A stretch of DNA of 64,000 nucleotides from CAZGEA01 sp964524515 (GTDB taxonomy: Bacteria > Patescibacteriota > Microgenomatia > UBA8517), in the NCBI GenBank assembly GCA_964524515.1, contig CAZGEA010000001.1:361522-425521 (forward strand), in the 5' to 3' direction. The notes beneath the pieces were generated by a model. The model was not told the DNA's origin and did no database searches. It saw nothing but the letters and a program-made list of their open reading frames with translations. Made by a program: the position numbers and the translations under genes. How positions within the stretch are numbered: position 1 is the first letter of the stretch; the number at the start of each line of letters is the position of its first letter. Shown here one piece after another: positions 17,471-26,151 of this stretch.

Positions 17471-18681
17471 TTTTTACCCACCTGATCCTGTAATCCACCA
17501 ATAATTCCATAAATTGGAGCGATCATAATAATAACCATTCCACCAACAACCACACCAATTAAAAGCATCAAAACTGGCTCCAATAAACTCGTAGCCCTTT
17601 TTATTGAATATTCAACTTCATTTTCATAAAAAACAGCCATTTCCTCCAATATTTCATCCAAAGTTCCAGTTTTCTCTCCAGCTTTAATTGTTTGAATCAT
17701 AATAGCTGGAAAAAGTTTCACTTCTTTTGATAAAACAGATGAAAGTGATTCTCCTTTTGAAACTCCTTCACTAAATCTATTTGCTGCTGCACGCACCTTT
17801 TGATCAGATAATCCCTGGGCAGACACATCAAGCGCATTAGTAATTGCAACTCCGCTTCGAAGTAATGTTGATAAAGTTCTAGCAAATCGTGCAATATCGA
17901 TTTGATGAATAACAGTTGAAACATAAGGTAATTTTAAAAAATAATTCAAAAAAATCATTCTAGTTTTTCTAATATAAAAAAGCATAAACAGGAAAAATCC
18001 TGAAAAAACAGCAGCAGCAATTGTAAGTGCTGTATTGTGTCCAATAAAATCTCCTACCGTCAAAACAATTTTAGTAGGCAAAGGCAGGGGAGTATCTAAT
18101 TTCAAAAATACACTCGAAATTCGAGGTAATACAAACAACATCATGATTGCAGCGTTTCCAAGCATTGCCAAAATAATAACTGCTGGATACATCATGGCTC
18201 CTCTGATTTTTTGAGTTAAATCATAACTTGCAGTTAATTGTTTTGTTAAATATTCAAAAGATTTCTGGAGCGTTCCCGATTCCTCCCCCACTTTTATCAT
18301 TGTCAAAAAAATTGGGTCAAAATCATTTTTATATTGTGATAATACTGAAGTTAAATTTTTCCCTTTTTGAGTTTGAAATGACAAATCAGCCAAAATCTTT
18401 TTCATTTTCCCCTTTTTAGTCTCAGCACGCATAATATCAAGCGCCTCAGGAAGTGATAATCCAGATCGAATCATTGTGGCCATAAACCTACAAAAAAGTA
18501 CTTTTTCAGACAAACTCACATGCCCCGAATCCCCTCCTCCACCATCAGATGACTTAAGTGAAAAAATAGTAATTCCAGTAGATTTTAACGCTGCAAACGC
18601 TTCATCTTTATTTGTTGCTTGAATTGTATCCTCAACCAATTCACCTTTTAAATTTGTTCCCTTGTAAATAAAAATTGCCAT
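17467..18681 (-). CDS. pilC: Type IV pilus platform protein PilC (GspF family)
   Basis: 404 residues, the usual family length. It shows the duplicated GspF domain: first copy FCRFMATMIRSGLSLPEALDIM, second copy FARTLSTLLRSGVAITNALDVS, each followed by a membrane helix, with a third helix near the C-terminus (LLEPVLMLLIGVVVGGMVIIM). PilC is the inner-membrane platform turned by the PilB motor. One base after pilB and overlapping the Gly-rich gene, clearly one operon. Confidence 0.93.
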   Translation of the reverse strand: MAIFIYKGTNLKGELVEDTIQATNKDEAFAALKSTGITIFSLKSSDGGGGDSGHVSLSEKVLFCRFMATMIRSGLSLPEALDIMRAETKKGKMKKILADLSFQTQKGKNLTSVLSQYKNDFDPIFLTMIKVGEESGTLQKSFEYLTKQLTASYDLTQKIRGAMMYPAVIILAMLGNAAIMMLFVLPRISSVFLKLDTPLPLPTKIVLTVGDFIGHNTALTIAAAVFSGFFLFMLFYIRKTRMIFLNYFLKLPYVSTVIHQIDIARFARTLSTLLRSGVAITNALDVSAQGLSDQKVRAAANRFSEGVSKGESLSSVLSKEVKLFPAIMIQTIKAGEKTGTLDEILEEMAVFYENEVEYSIKRATSLLEPVLMLLIGVVVGGMVIIMIAPIYGIIGGLQDQVGKK

Positions 18682-18682
18682 A

Positions 18683-20359
18683 TTAATCCTCCATTACAGC
18701 TCTCAATACTTCTTCAATTGTTGTAAGCCCAGATGCAACTTTATCCAATCCATCTTGCATCATTGTAATCATACCCTCTAAAACTGCCTGTTTTTTAATT
18801 AAATCACTTGAAGATCGAGCAGTAATCAACTTTCTTATCGGTTCACTCAGTGCCAAAACTTCCACAACAGAAAGCCGGCCTGCATATCCTGTGTTATGAC
18901 ACCTATCACATCCCTTACCTTTATAAAATTTTTGATTTGAAACATCATGCCCTTCTTCAGTTAATCTATGCATAATACCTTCACTTGGAATATAAGGGGC
19001 CAAACAATTCTGACAAGATCTTCGCACCAATCTTTGCGCAACAATTGCATTCGTAGTAGAAGCTACCAAATAACCTTCAACTCCCATATCAAGTAAACGC
19101 GGAATTGCTCCAGATGCATCATTTGTATGAAGTGTTGATAACACCAAATGTCCAGTTAATGCTGAATTAACTGCAATCTGTGCAGTTTCTTTGTCTCTAA
19201 TTTCTCCAACCATCATAATATTTGGATCATGACGCAAAAGTGCTCTCAATCCTGCAGCAAAATCCATTCCAGCTTTTTGATTAACCTGAATTTGAGTTAC
19301 ACGCCCAATTCCATACTCAATAGGATCTTCAATCGTACAAATTTTAACTTTTACTGTATTTAAAATATTCAAAACTGAATATAAAGTAGTAGTTTTACCG
19401 CTTCCTGTTGGCCCAGTCACTAAAAGCATTCCATGAGGTTTATAAATATTCTCGCGAATTAGCTCCAAGTTATGTCCTGTCACTCCGAGCTCTTCAAGCG
19501 ATAGTGGACGCGTTGATTCAGCCAAAAGCCTTGCAACTACATTCTCACCATAAAACCCTGGAATTACAGATATACGAAGTGCAATGACATCATCATCAAT
19601 TTTAAATTTATAACGTCCATCTTGAGGAATTCTATGTTCATCAATTTTCAAATTCGAAACGATTTTAATACGCGCTATGAGTGCCGTTTCAATGCCCCGT
19701 GGAAGTTTAATAATATCCCTCAATACTCCATCAATTCTAAATCTTATAATTACATCATATTGAGCAGTCTCAATATGAACATCAGATGCACGCTCGGCTG
19801 CTGCATATTCTAAAATAGTATCAAAAACTTTAATTATCGGAAGCATTTCTGCAGCCTTTGTTGGATCTTCAACAACACCCGCTTTTTTTAGATTCTCTTC
19901 AATTACCCGATCAAATTCAGCAGAAATATTTTTCTTATATTGACCAAGTGCACGCCGTATATCCTCATCAGTCGCATAATAAGGTAAAACGTTCTGCCCT
20001 GTATGACGCCTCGCAAATTCCAAGGCTTCAAAATCAGCAGGATCTTCCATTGCAAGCTTAATCCCCTCCTGAGTCTTGTCAAAAGAAACCATTCTATAAC
20101 TTCTAGCCAACTTTTCAGGAACTAAATTCAAAACATCTTGAGGAATAACAACTTTACCAACATTTGCAAACGGAGCATGCAAATAATCTGCGATCAATTT
20201 TCCAAGCGCATCCTCACTAATTAATCCACGAAAAATTAAAACATCGTCAATCTCACGTCCCAAATCATTTGCCGATTGAAGACTATCATCAAAGTCAGCT
20301 TCTTTGACATATCCAGCATGAACAAGAATTTGTTTTAATTCGGCAGGAGCTATTTTCAT
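18683..20359 (-). CDS. pilB: Type IV pilus extension ATPase PilB
   Basis: 558 residues. N-terminal MshEN-type domain (about 1-150; in other PilB proteins this can bind c-di-GMP), then the GspE ATPase: Walker A GPTGSGKT (316-323), His box TLHTND (409-414), Walker B IMMVGEIRD (381-389). A zinc site is formed by C449, C452, C484 and C487. It drives pilus extension with PilC. No retraction ATPase (PilT) or prepilin peptidase (PilD) gene is in this window. A TATAAT lies only three bases before the ATG, so the exact mRNA start is unclear. Confidence 0.95.
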   Translation of the reverse strand: MKIAPAELKQILVHAGYVKEADFDDSLQSANDLGREIDDVLIFRGLISEDALGKLIADYLHAPFANVGKVVIPQDVLNLVPEKLARSYRMVSFDKTQEGIKLAMEDPADFEALEFARRHTGQNVLPYYATDEDIRRALGQYKKNISAEFDRVIEENLKKAGVVEDPTKAAEMLPIIKVFDTILEYAAAERASDVHIETAQYDVIIRFRIDGVLRDIIKLPRGIETALIARIKIVSNLKIDEHRIPQDGRYKFKIDDDVIALRISVIPGFYGENVVARLLAESTRPLSLEELGVTGHNLELIRENIYKPHGMLLVTGPTGSGKTTTLYSVLNILNTVKVKICTIEDPIEYGIGRVTQIQVNQKAGMDFAAGLRALLRHDPNIMMVGEIRDKETAQIAVNSALTGHLVLSTLHTNDASGAIPRLLDMGVEGYLVASTTNAIVAQRLVRRSCQNCLAPYIPSEGIMHRLTEEGHDVSNQKFYKGKGCDRCHNTGYAGRLSVVEVLALSEPIRKLITARSSSDLIKKQAVLEGMITMMQDGLDKVASGLTTIEEVLRAVMED

Positions 20360-20392
20360 ACAATTATAAGATCACTTAAGACCCTACAATCA

Positions 20393-20899
20393 TTATAAAG
20401 CTCTTATGCCAGATGCTACAAATCTGAGGCTATCACGCGGTCCATCGCAAGTATATAAAGTTATTATTTCATCCTGACTTGCTGCAATTACACTTTTATC
20501 TGATGGCTTGACACTCTTAGTGTTTAAAATCACATATTTAAACATTTGATTATTTGAATAAACATAAACCAAATCACCACTAACCAATTCAGGAAGCCTT
20601 GCAAAAAAATCAACCTTATTATGAGCAAACAAAACCTGATTTCCATTCTTTCCAGGAAGTCCAGATTCCGCTCCCCAAGAAACATAATCATCATGAACTT
20701 CCCAATAACCATCAACTATTTGAGCAATCTTAACTGGTAAATCAATATCAATCTTTGGAATCACGACTCTTATTGGATAATTAGTTTCCGCTTGAACTGA
20801 AGTCTCAACAGCTTTTACCTTTGTTGTTTCAGTAATTTTCAAAAAAAACAAAGAAGACAAAAAAATAATAATAGTCAAAAAAAATATTATTTTCCTCAT
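20393..20899 (-). CDS. Sortase
   Basis: 168 residues with an N-terminal signal-anchor helix (about 4-20) and a sortase beta-barrel. Catalytic residues are H93 (FAHNK), C151 (TLYTCDG) and R159 (DSLRF). The TLYTC segment is standard for the family. Sortases cut LPxTG-like signals and join the protein to a wall component or to another subunit. The gene lies 2 bases after the gene at 20902, whose product ends with LSFTG, a membrane helix and a charged tail, so the natural substrate is probably the neighbour. Which sortase class it belongs to is not clear to me. Confidence 0.88.
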   Translation of the reverse strand: MRKIIFFLTIIIFLSSLFFLKITETTKVKAVETSVQAETNYPIRVVIPKIDIDLPVKIAQIVDGYWEVHDDYVSWGAESGLPGKNGNQVLFAHNKVDFFARLPELVSGDLVYVYSNNQMFKYVILNTKSVKPSDKSVIAASQDEIITLYTCDGPRDSLRFVASGIRAL

Positions 20900-20901
20900 T
20901 T

Positions 20902-22005
20902 TTATCTCTCTTTTGCTTCAAAAAATAATTGCGATGACCCTAAAAACACAATTGAAGCTCCAAACAAAATACCTGTTAACAAATTTTGGTTAATTCCTGT
21001 AAAAGATAAACCTAAAACTGATGGATTATTAGAAGAATTGCTTACATTTGATGTACCGCCTCTAGAATCGTTATTTGAATTAGAATTAGAATTTTGCTGC
21101 CCAGGATCACTCACACCAGGATCCAAAGGATCACCCGGGTCAGAGACATGATAGCAGTCACAATTTACATGAACAAATGAACTATTTGCTTCATTCTCCA
21201 CTTCAACATTTACAAAAATATCTCCTGTTTTAATTATAGAATCCCCCATTAAACCATCAATCTCATTAAAACTAGTATTCAAATCCAAATTAAGATTATT
21301 TTCTATTTTTAAATTATTATTTACTGTAATCTTATTTTTTTGATTTGTACTAACATTAATACTGTTAACACTATTGGCGCCATTACCACTCACACTTAAA
21401 CTAAGACTGTTGTTTGAATTTGCTGGCATAATAATCGCAGATTGATTTACAGATTTATTTGAAATGTTAACTTTTGCACTTATATTTCCTGTGGTGATTA
21501 AAGCAGACCCCTGATTACCATTTACTTTATTTAATCCAGTATTTATATTGCCACTTATATTAGTTGTTATTAATGCATTATTATTTTGGTTTAAATTATT
21601 TTGATTAGAACTATCAATTTTTACATTTTGCTGTGATCCTTCGCCATTTCCAATAACTTTAACATCCTGACCATTACTACATTTACAATCATTTTCAGTT
21701 ATTTGATTTGAATTTAAAGAATTAGATACCTCAACCTGTGTTTTTGCATTCCCAGTTTCAATACTACTATCTCCTTGGCTATTTGTAACAAAATTATTGC
21801 CTGTATTTGAATTTACATTTACATTATTTTCAACTTTTGCCTCATTACTTTGGGTAACATTTGAAGTTTGTTCATTTATAGTTGTTACTTGAGAACTAGA
21901 ATTCTCACCATTACCAGATACTTGAATCTCCATCGCATAAATAGCTAATGGAAAATTAAAAAATAAAAATATTGAAGCTACTAAACTAAATACTTTGCGT
22001 CCCAT
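20902..22005 (-). CDS. Repeat-rich surface protein with sortase-type signal (3 modules)
   Basis: 367 residues. A signal peptide (about 1-24, ending YAM) is followed by three Asn/Ser-rich modules of about 85-90 residues; their cores are TGNNFVTNSQGDSSIETGNA, TGLNKVNGNQGSALITTGN and TSFNEIDGLMGDSIIKTGD. CxC motifs (NDCKC, VNCDC) follow the first and third modules. After a Ser/Asn linker the C-terminus reads LGLSFTG, a hydrophobic helix and FFEAKER, a plausible sorting signal for the sortase next door. The modules match those of the two genes upstream. Probably a beta-solenoid surface fibre or layer protein; no family name is known to me. Confidence 0.7.
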   Translation of the reverse strand: MGRKVFSLVASIFLFFNFPLAIYAMEIQVSGNGENSSSQVTTINEQTSNVTQSNEAKVENNVNVNSNTGNNFVTNSQGDSSIETGNAKTQVEVSNSLNSNQITENDCKCSNGQDVKVIGNGEGSQQNVKIDSSNQNNLNQNNNALITTNISGNINTGLNKVNGNQGSALITTGNISAKVNISNKSVNQSAIIMPANSNNSLSLSVSGNGANSVNSINVSTNQKNKITVNNNLKIENNLNLDLNTSFNEIDGLMGDSIIKTGDIFVNVEVENEANSSFVHVNCDCYHVSDPGDPLDPGVSDPGQQNSNSNSNNDSRGGTSNVSNSSNNPSVLGLSFTGINQNLLTGILFGASIVFLGSSQLFFEAKER

Positions 22006-24253
22006 TGCCGCCTTTCTTGGGCAATTTGGACTTCTTTACAAATCTAAACGAAAGATACGAAATAGCAACAGGAATTAATAGAATAAACCAAGCCAAATTA
22101 AGAGTAACTGTTCTGCTTCCAGCAACCACTGCTGAATCTGAATTATCAACTACTTGTGAACTATCATTGTTAGCTGCACCCAACACCTCATTATTGTCTT
22201 GTGCTAAACCTCCAAAATTCAAAACTTTATTATTATTTGGTTTTTTGCTAACAGTAATCACATTGTCAGCATTACCATTTGATGTATTGCTAGAATTACT
22301 ACTTGTTGATGTGTTAGATGAATTACTACTGTTTGAATTATTTGACGCACCACCAATAGCTTGATTGTTGTTTGAAGATTCAGTTACTGTATTTGTTTGT
22401 TCCTTAGTTTGCCCAGGAGCCACAAAGTTACCAAGCCATGACCCAAATACATTAACAACAGTTACCAACAAATTACCATCTCCAGCGATATTATTGTTAA
22501 CAAAGTTAACTATATTTGCAACTATATTTGCGTCGCCTGTTGTAATATTTGAATCTCCACCTGTATTTCGGCTTGCATCATTGTTGCCAGTATTTGCATC
22601 CAAATTTATATTATTAATAATATGTGCATTATTTGTCTGTGACAATTCATTATTTGTAACGCTTTCTTGATTTGCAGAATTATTACTATTTGCCCCGTTT
22701 CCATTATTTGATGCCATTACATGACCATTTTCATCTACAGTAATCTCCATTTGAGGGCTTCCGGCAACATTTGATCCATCAGGTGAACCCATAATTCTTC
22801 CAACCCATTTTCCAGCTTCATTAACAATTACCAACCACCAATTGCCACCAGTCAAATTATTATTTGCTACATTAATTACTTGTGCAGCCACTGATGAATT
22901 TCCAGTTGTCACTCCATTATTTCCATTCGTGTTTCGATCAACTTCATTTTGTCCAGTTGATGCATTGAAATTCAAATTATTTTCAATTACGGCATTATTA
23001 TTCTGAGTCAATGAATTTGTATTTGAAGAATTTGCACTTGCACTATTATTACTTTCTGATCCATTTTGATTATTTGCAGCTATTGGATTTATGCCAAGTG
23101 CAGCAAGTGCCTCAGGAGTCAAAATAATATCACCATCCAAATTTCCATATACATTAACAACTCCGTAAGTTACTTTTCCAGCTAAATTGTTATTAGCAAA
23201 ATTCAAAATATTTGCAGATACATTTGCGTCCCCTGTTGTAATGTTTGAATCTCCACCTGTATTTCGATTTGCATCATTGCTTCCAGAATCAGAAGTTAAA
23301 TACACGTTATTCTCAAGTGTCGCTTCGTTATTTTGAAAGGTAATATTATTTTGTTCATTTGTTGTATTTGCACTATTATTTGAATTTGCACCATTTCCAG
23401 TATTTTGAGCCACACCACTTCCCAAATTACATCCCGAAATACAATTTGATGTATTTCCAAAATCAAGAATTAAATCACCTTTTTGGTCATCAGCTACATT
23501 AAATTCATAAACTGAAACTCCGGCAACATTTGTATTTACAGTATTAATTAATGTTCCACTTGTATTTGCATCTCCAGTTGTAATTTTATTATCAGAACCA
23601 GTATTTCGAGATGTTGAATTCTCACCAGTTACAGTAGATGCACCTAAATTATTTACTACAGTTGCACTATTTTGCTGATCCAAAACATTTGTAGATGATG
23701 AATTTGAATCTGCCGAATTAGCAGATCCTGCTCCATTACCTTGATTTACAACAATTGATCCGTCTGTTTGCCCAGGTGTAACAACTGCAGCACTATTATT
23801 TGCATCAACTGCTGCAATAACACTTGTAGTTGCATTTCCAGTATCAATTGTCGAACCACTTCCATTATTTGAATTTTGGTTTCCACTTCCTGTTTCAGTT
23901 ACTGGCACATAAGTTGAACTAGGAGTTACAGTTGGTTGTACTTGGTTATTATTGTCAGTTGCAATGGAAGTGGGAGTTGCTGTTGGTGCATTTGCTGGTT
24001 TAACTGTAGCAACTGGAGTTGGAGTAACAATTGGATTAGCAGTTGCAATTGGTGCAGGTGTTGGAACATAAGTTGGATGAGGTGTACTAATTGGTGCAAT
24101 AGTTGGAACAGCTGGTGCAGTGGCAACTGGTGGGGCTGTTGGAATAGGTGCAGGTGTTGGAATCTCAACTTGAGCAAAAACAAAACTTCCGCTTTGCACA
24201 AACAAAGTTACTATCAATATAAAACTTGTTATTATTTTTTTAATTTTTTTCAT
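21986..24253 (-). CDS. Large repeat-rich surface protein with C-terminal anchor (5 modules)
   Basis: 755 residues: signal peptide (about 1-27), a Pro/Thr/Ala-rich stalk (about 30-120), then five Asn-rich modules of which the best preserved core is RNTGGDSNITTGDAN (two copies) with variants RNTGSDNKITTGDAN and RNTNGNNGVTTGN. Each core is preceded by GNGANSNNSAN and a Q-N-N segment. The end is a Ser/Asn linker, a membrane helix (about 722-742) and a basic tail with no TG motif, so it is held by a helix rather than by sortase. It overlaps the next gene by 20 bases. Role inferred: major cell-surface structural protein. Confidence 0.7.
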   Translation of the reverse strand: MKKIKKIITSFILIVTLFVQSGSFVFAQVEIPTPAPIPTAPPVATAPAVPTIAPISTPHPTYVPTPAPIATANPIVTPTPVATVKPANAPTATPTSIATDNNNQVQPTVTPSSTYVPVTETGSGNQNSNNGSGSTIDTGNATTSVIAAVDANNSAAVVTPGQTDGSIVVNQGNGAGSANSADSNSSSTNVLDQQNSATVVNNLGASTVTGENSTSRNTGSDNKITTGDANTSGTLINTVNTNVAGVSVYEFNVADDQKGDLILDFGNTSNCISGCNLGSGVAQNTGNGANSNNSANTTNEQNNITFQNNEATLENNVYLTSDSGSNDANRNTGGDSNITTGDANVSANILNFANNNLAGKVTYGVVNVYGNLDGDIILTPEALAALGINPIAANNQNGSESNNSASANSSNTNSLTQNNNAVIENNLNFNASTGQNEVDRNTNGNNGVTTGNSSVAAQVINVANNNLTGGNWWLVIVNEAGKWVGRIMGSPDGSNVAGSPQMEITVDENGHVMASNNGNGANSNNSANQESVTNNELSQTNNAHIINNINLDANTGNNDASRNTGGDSNITTGDANIVANIVNFVNNNIAGDGNLLVTVVNVFGSWLGNFVAPGQTKEQTNTVTESSNNNQAIGGASNNSNSSNSSNTSTSSNSSNTSNGNADNVITVSKKPNNNKVLNFGGLAQDNNEVLGAANNDSSQVVDNSDSAVVAGSRTVTLNLAWFILLIPVAISYLSFRFVKKSKLPKKGGNGTQSI

Positions 24254-24315
24254 TACTATCTAATTTTTGCGTTGCCCTAACTTACAAAGACTCTAAATTT
24301 ATTTTTGGATTCTCA

Positions 24316-24345
24316 GTGTGGGGCTTGAAGTGTAAAGCCCCGCAC
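24316..24345. terminator. Strong hairpin after the first repeat-protein gene
   Basis: GTGTGGGGCTT (24316-24326) pairs with AAGCCCCGCAC (24335-24345), 11 bp with one wobble as plus-strand RNA or one mismatch as minus-strand RNA. There is no U-run on either side. It lies between the genes at 24363 and 24253, so it may reduce read-through or protect the 3' end of the upstream mRNA. Confidence 0.5.
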
Positions 24346-24362
24346 TTCGATTCCATAAGTTC

Positions 24363-25664
24363 TTATCTAACTCCCAAAGCTCCGAGTAAATCGGATAAAT
24401 TGAAAGTAAAATTCAAACTAACTCCTCCCATATGGGAAGGCATATCGTGATCAGATTCTGAACCGTAAACGTTAGAATTTCCTGAAGTTTCAGCACTTGC
24501 TATAACTTCTGAATTTCCTGTTTCGATTGCTGGATCGCTCTCACTATATCCTGTCTCTTTCTTTGCTGTATTTTCTCCAGTATTAGAGAATGCATCGAAA
24601 TCGTTAGTTACACAATCGTGTCCTCTTCTGTAACCATCGAATAGTGCTTCAAATCCAAAAGATTCTCCACAAGCATTTTCTTGGAAGATATTTTTAGAAT
24701 CTGTGAGCTCGGCATTGATAGCGTTGTCGCTTTCATATCCGTTTCCATCAACTTTTGCGTATACGTCTGTTAAACAATCACAATCGACATTTGCCCAGTT
24801 GAAATTGGCTGCAGTGTCAGCAAGAACTGCTGTCTTTGCATTTCCAGTATCAATTGAGGTGTCGCCTCCTGTGTTCTTAGATGCTTCGTTCCAACCTGTG
24901 TTGGCAGATGCATCAAGATAGTTAGCGATGTCAGAATTGTTGTACTGTTGAAGAGTCATATCTCGGTCAAGATATAAATCAATATTGTTGTCTGTTTCGG
25001 CACCGTTTCCAGTAACGATTAAGTCAACTGTTGATCCATTTCCGTTTCCACCTACATTTGCCCAATTTGAGTTAGCCTCATTGGATACTTGAACTCCTGT
25101 CCAAGCAGTTCCTGTAGATATAGAATTATCTCCTCCAGTATTTTTATTTAACTCATTGTCTCCTGTTGAACTGTCTGCGTTTATTTTATTTTTAACATCT
25201 GCATTGTTCTCTTGAGCAACTACAGTTTTGTTAGAAAGTTCTAAATTAGCAGAGTTATCACTTTCGTATCCGTTATTAGCCACCTTAATTAAAGCGTCTG
25301 TATCACAGTTACAATTCTCAACATTTAAAACATTGCTGTTTAATTCATTTTTTACATCGACTACAGTTTTGGAGTCTCCTGTATCAATTGAACTATTTCC
25401 ACCAGTGTTTTTATTTGCTGAATTTCCTCCTGTATTAGAACTTACGTTGATATCATTTTTGACATCAGCATCATTCTTTTGAGATACAACGGTTTCTTGA
25501 GTTTGCGCCACAGATGCGCCGTTTGTTGAATTAGCACCGTTACCAGTAATCTGAATAACAGTTGATCCTCCATCAGTTGCAAAAGCAACAGATACAGGAG
25601 CTGCCAAATTTCCAACTAAAGCGAAAGCTGCGAAAGCTGTTGTTAATTTTTTTCTAAATGTCAT
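24363..25664 (-). CDS. Repeat-rich secreted surface protein, likely abundant (4 modules)
   Basis: 433 residues from the ATG at 25664, which lies 8 bases after GGAGGTGA (25680-25673). Signal peptide to about residue 30 (VSVAFA). Four modules have cores NKNTGGNSSIDTGDSKT, NKNTGGDNSISTGTAWT, SKNTGGDTSIDTGNAKT and a degenerate KKETGYSESDPAIETGN. CxC motifs (ENCNC, VDCDC) follow the first and third. The C-terminus GGVSLNFTFNLSDLLGALG has no membrane helix, so the protein is released or assembles non-covalently. Strong promoter, structured leader and strong ribosome site point to a main surface-layer or fibre subunit. A longer frame to 25718 runs into the leader and is rejected. Confidence 0.75.
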   Translation of the reverse strand: MTFRKKLTTAFAAFALVGNLAAPVSVAFATDGGSTVIQITGNGANSTNGASVAQTQETVVSQKNDADVKNDINVSSNTGGNSANKNTGGNSSIDTGDSKTVVDVKNELNSNVLNVENCNCDTDALIKVANNGYESDNSANLELSNKTVVAQENNADVKNKINADSSTGDNELNKNTGGDNSISTGTAWTGVQVSNEANSNWANVGGNGNGSTVDLIVTGNGAETDNNIDLYLDRDMTLQQYNNSDIANYLDASANTGWNEASKNTGGDTSIDTGNAKTAVLADTAANFNWANVDCDCLTDVYAKVDGNGYESDNAINAELTDSKNIFQENACGESFGFEALFDGYRRGHDCVTNDFDAFSNTGENTAKKETGYSESDPAIETGNSEVIASAETSGNSNVYGSESDHDMPSHMGGVSLNFTFNLSDLLGALGVR

Positions 25665-25672
25665 TTCATTTT

Positions 25673-25820
25673 TCACCTCCGCACTAATGAGAAGTTTCGA
25701 AATAAATTTCGAAAGCACTTCTTTCTCAAATTTCCGTTCTCGCTATAAAACGAAAACGGAGGCCTTTCAATCCAAAAGAATTTTTCTCTAAAAAAAACTT
25801 TTAGGTTGATAAGCCTCCGG
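25673..25820 (-). promoter_or_regulatory. Structured 5' leader with competing pairings around the ribosome site
   Basis: In the minus-strand RNA, CGGAGGC (25819-25813) can pair with GCCUCCG (25763-25757). The same CCUCCG can instead pair with CGGAGG of the ribosome site (25681-25676). A 9-bp hairpin CCGUUUUCG/CGAGAACGG (25759-25751 with 25742-25734) overlaps the CCUCCG element by three bases. A further hairpin, two copies of UUUCGAAAU/AUUUCGAAA type around 25697-25716, lies closer to the gene. The folds exclude one another, as in a translational riboswitch or thermosensor; no known riboswitch class was recognised. Confidence 0.55.
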
Positions 25821-25886
25821 TTTGCGGTCAGCGAATCATTCAATTACTTTAACCCATATTACTAATAATTGGGCTAATACAGACTA

Positions 25887-25916
25887 TATATACACAATTT
25901 TTTTCAGCCTTGTCAA
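25887..25916 (-). promoter_or_regulatory. Strong sigma70-type promoter of the first repeat surface-protein gene
   Basis: Minus strand TTGACA (25916-25911), 18 bases, TATATA (25892-25887). Transcription should begin near 25880, which gives a leader of about 215 bases before the ATG at 25664. This is one of the best -35/-10 pairs in the window. Confidence 0.7.
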
Positions 25917-25938
25917 TATGCAATTACAGGATATGTAA

Positions 25939-26130
25939 TCAATTTTTATGTCGTGCCAATGTATTTCCTGTTTTTCGGATGTTGCGAACTGTAATTTGAG
26001 TAACGTTTCCTTCTTGTACATAAATCTCAATACTACCGTAACTTTTTACAGATTTAAGTGCCTTCTTTATTTCAATAAGAAGTGTCTCTGATATTTTTGA
26101 AGTTGAATATTCTCTTGTTGTTGATATCAT
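25939..26130 (-). CDS. Small DUF2292 (YezD-like) protein
   Basis: 63 residues ending in the family core: ALKSVKSYGSIEIYVQEGNVTQITVRNIRK. This small alpha-beta domain is widespread in Firmicutes and CPR and sometimes lies beside sulphur-metabolism genes; its function is not established. Here it sits alone between the surface-protein promoter and the DUF4352 gene, 21 bases from the latter. The start at 26130 gives a usual length. Confidence 0.75.
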   Translation of the reverse strand: MISTTREYSTSKISETLLIEIKKALKSVKSYGSIEIYVQEGNVTQITVRNIRKTGNTLARHKN

Positions 26131-26151
26131 TTATGTTTACCGAAACACTAC

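Noticed and set aside
22005..22670. Two long plus-strand frames (119 and 101 codons) opposite the 755-residue surface protein
   Set aside because: They mirror the Asn/Ala/Thr-rich repeat codons of the minus strand; hydrophobic low-complexity products, no starts or domains.
25664..25718. Longer N-terminus for the first repeat surface protein
   Set aside because: The extra 18 residues lie across the Shine-Dalgarno and a leader hairpin, and the signal peptide begins at the ATG at 25664.
25734..25820. c-di-GMP, cobalamin or other known riboswitch in the leader
   Set aside because: The GCAAACC-like string drew attention, but the conserved cores of those classes are missing; reported only as an unclassified structured leader.
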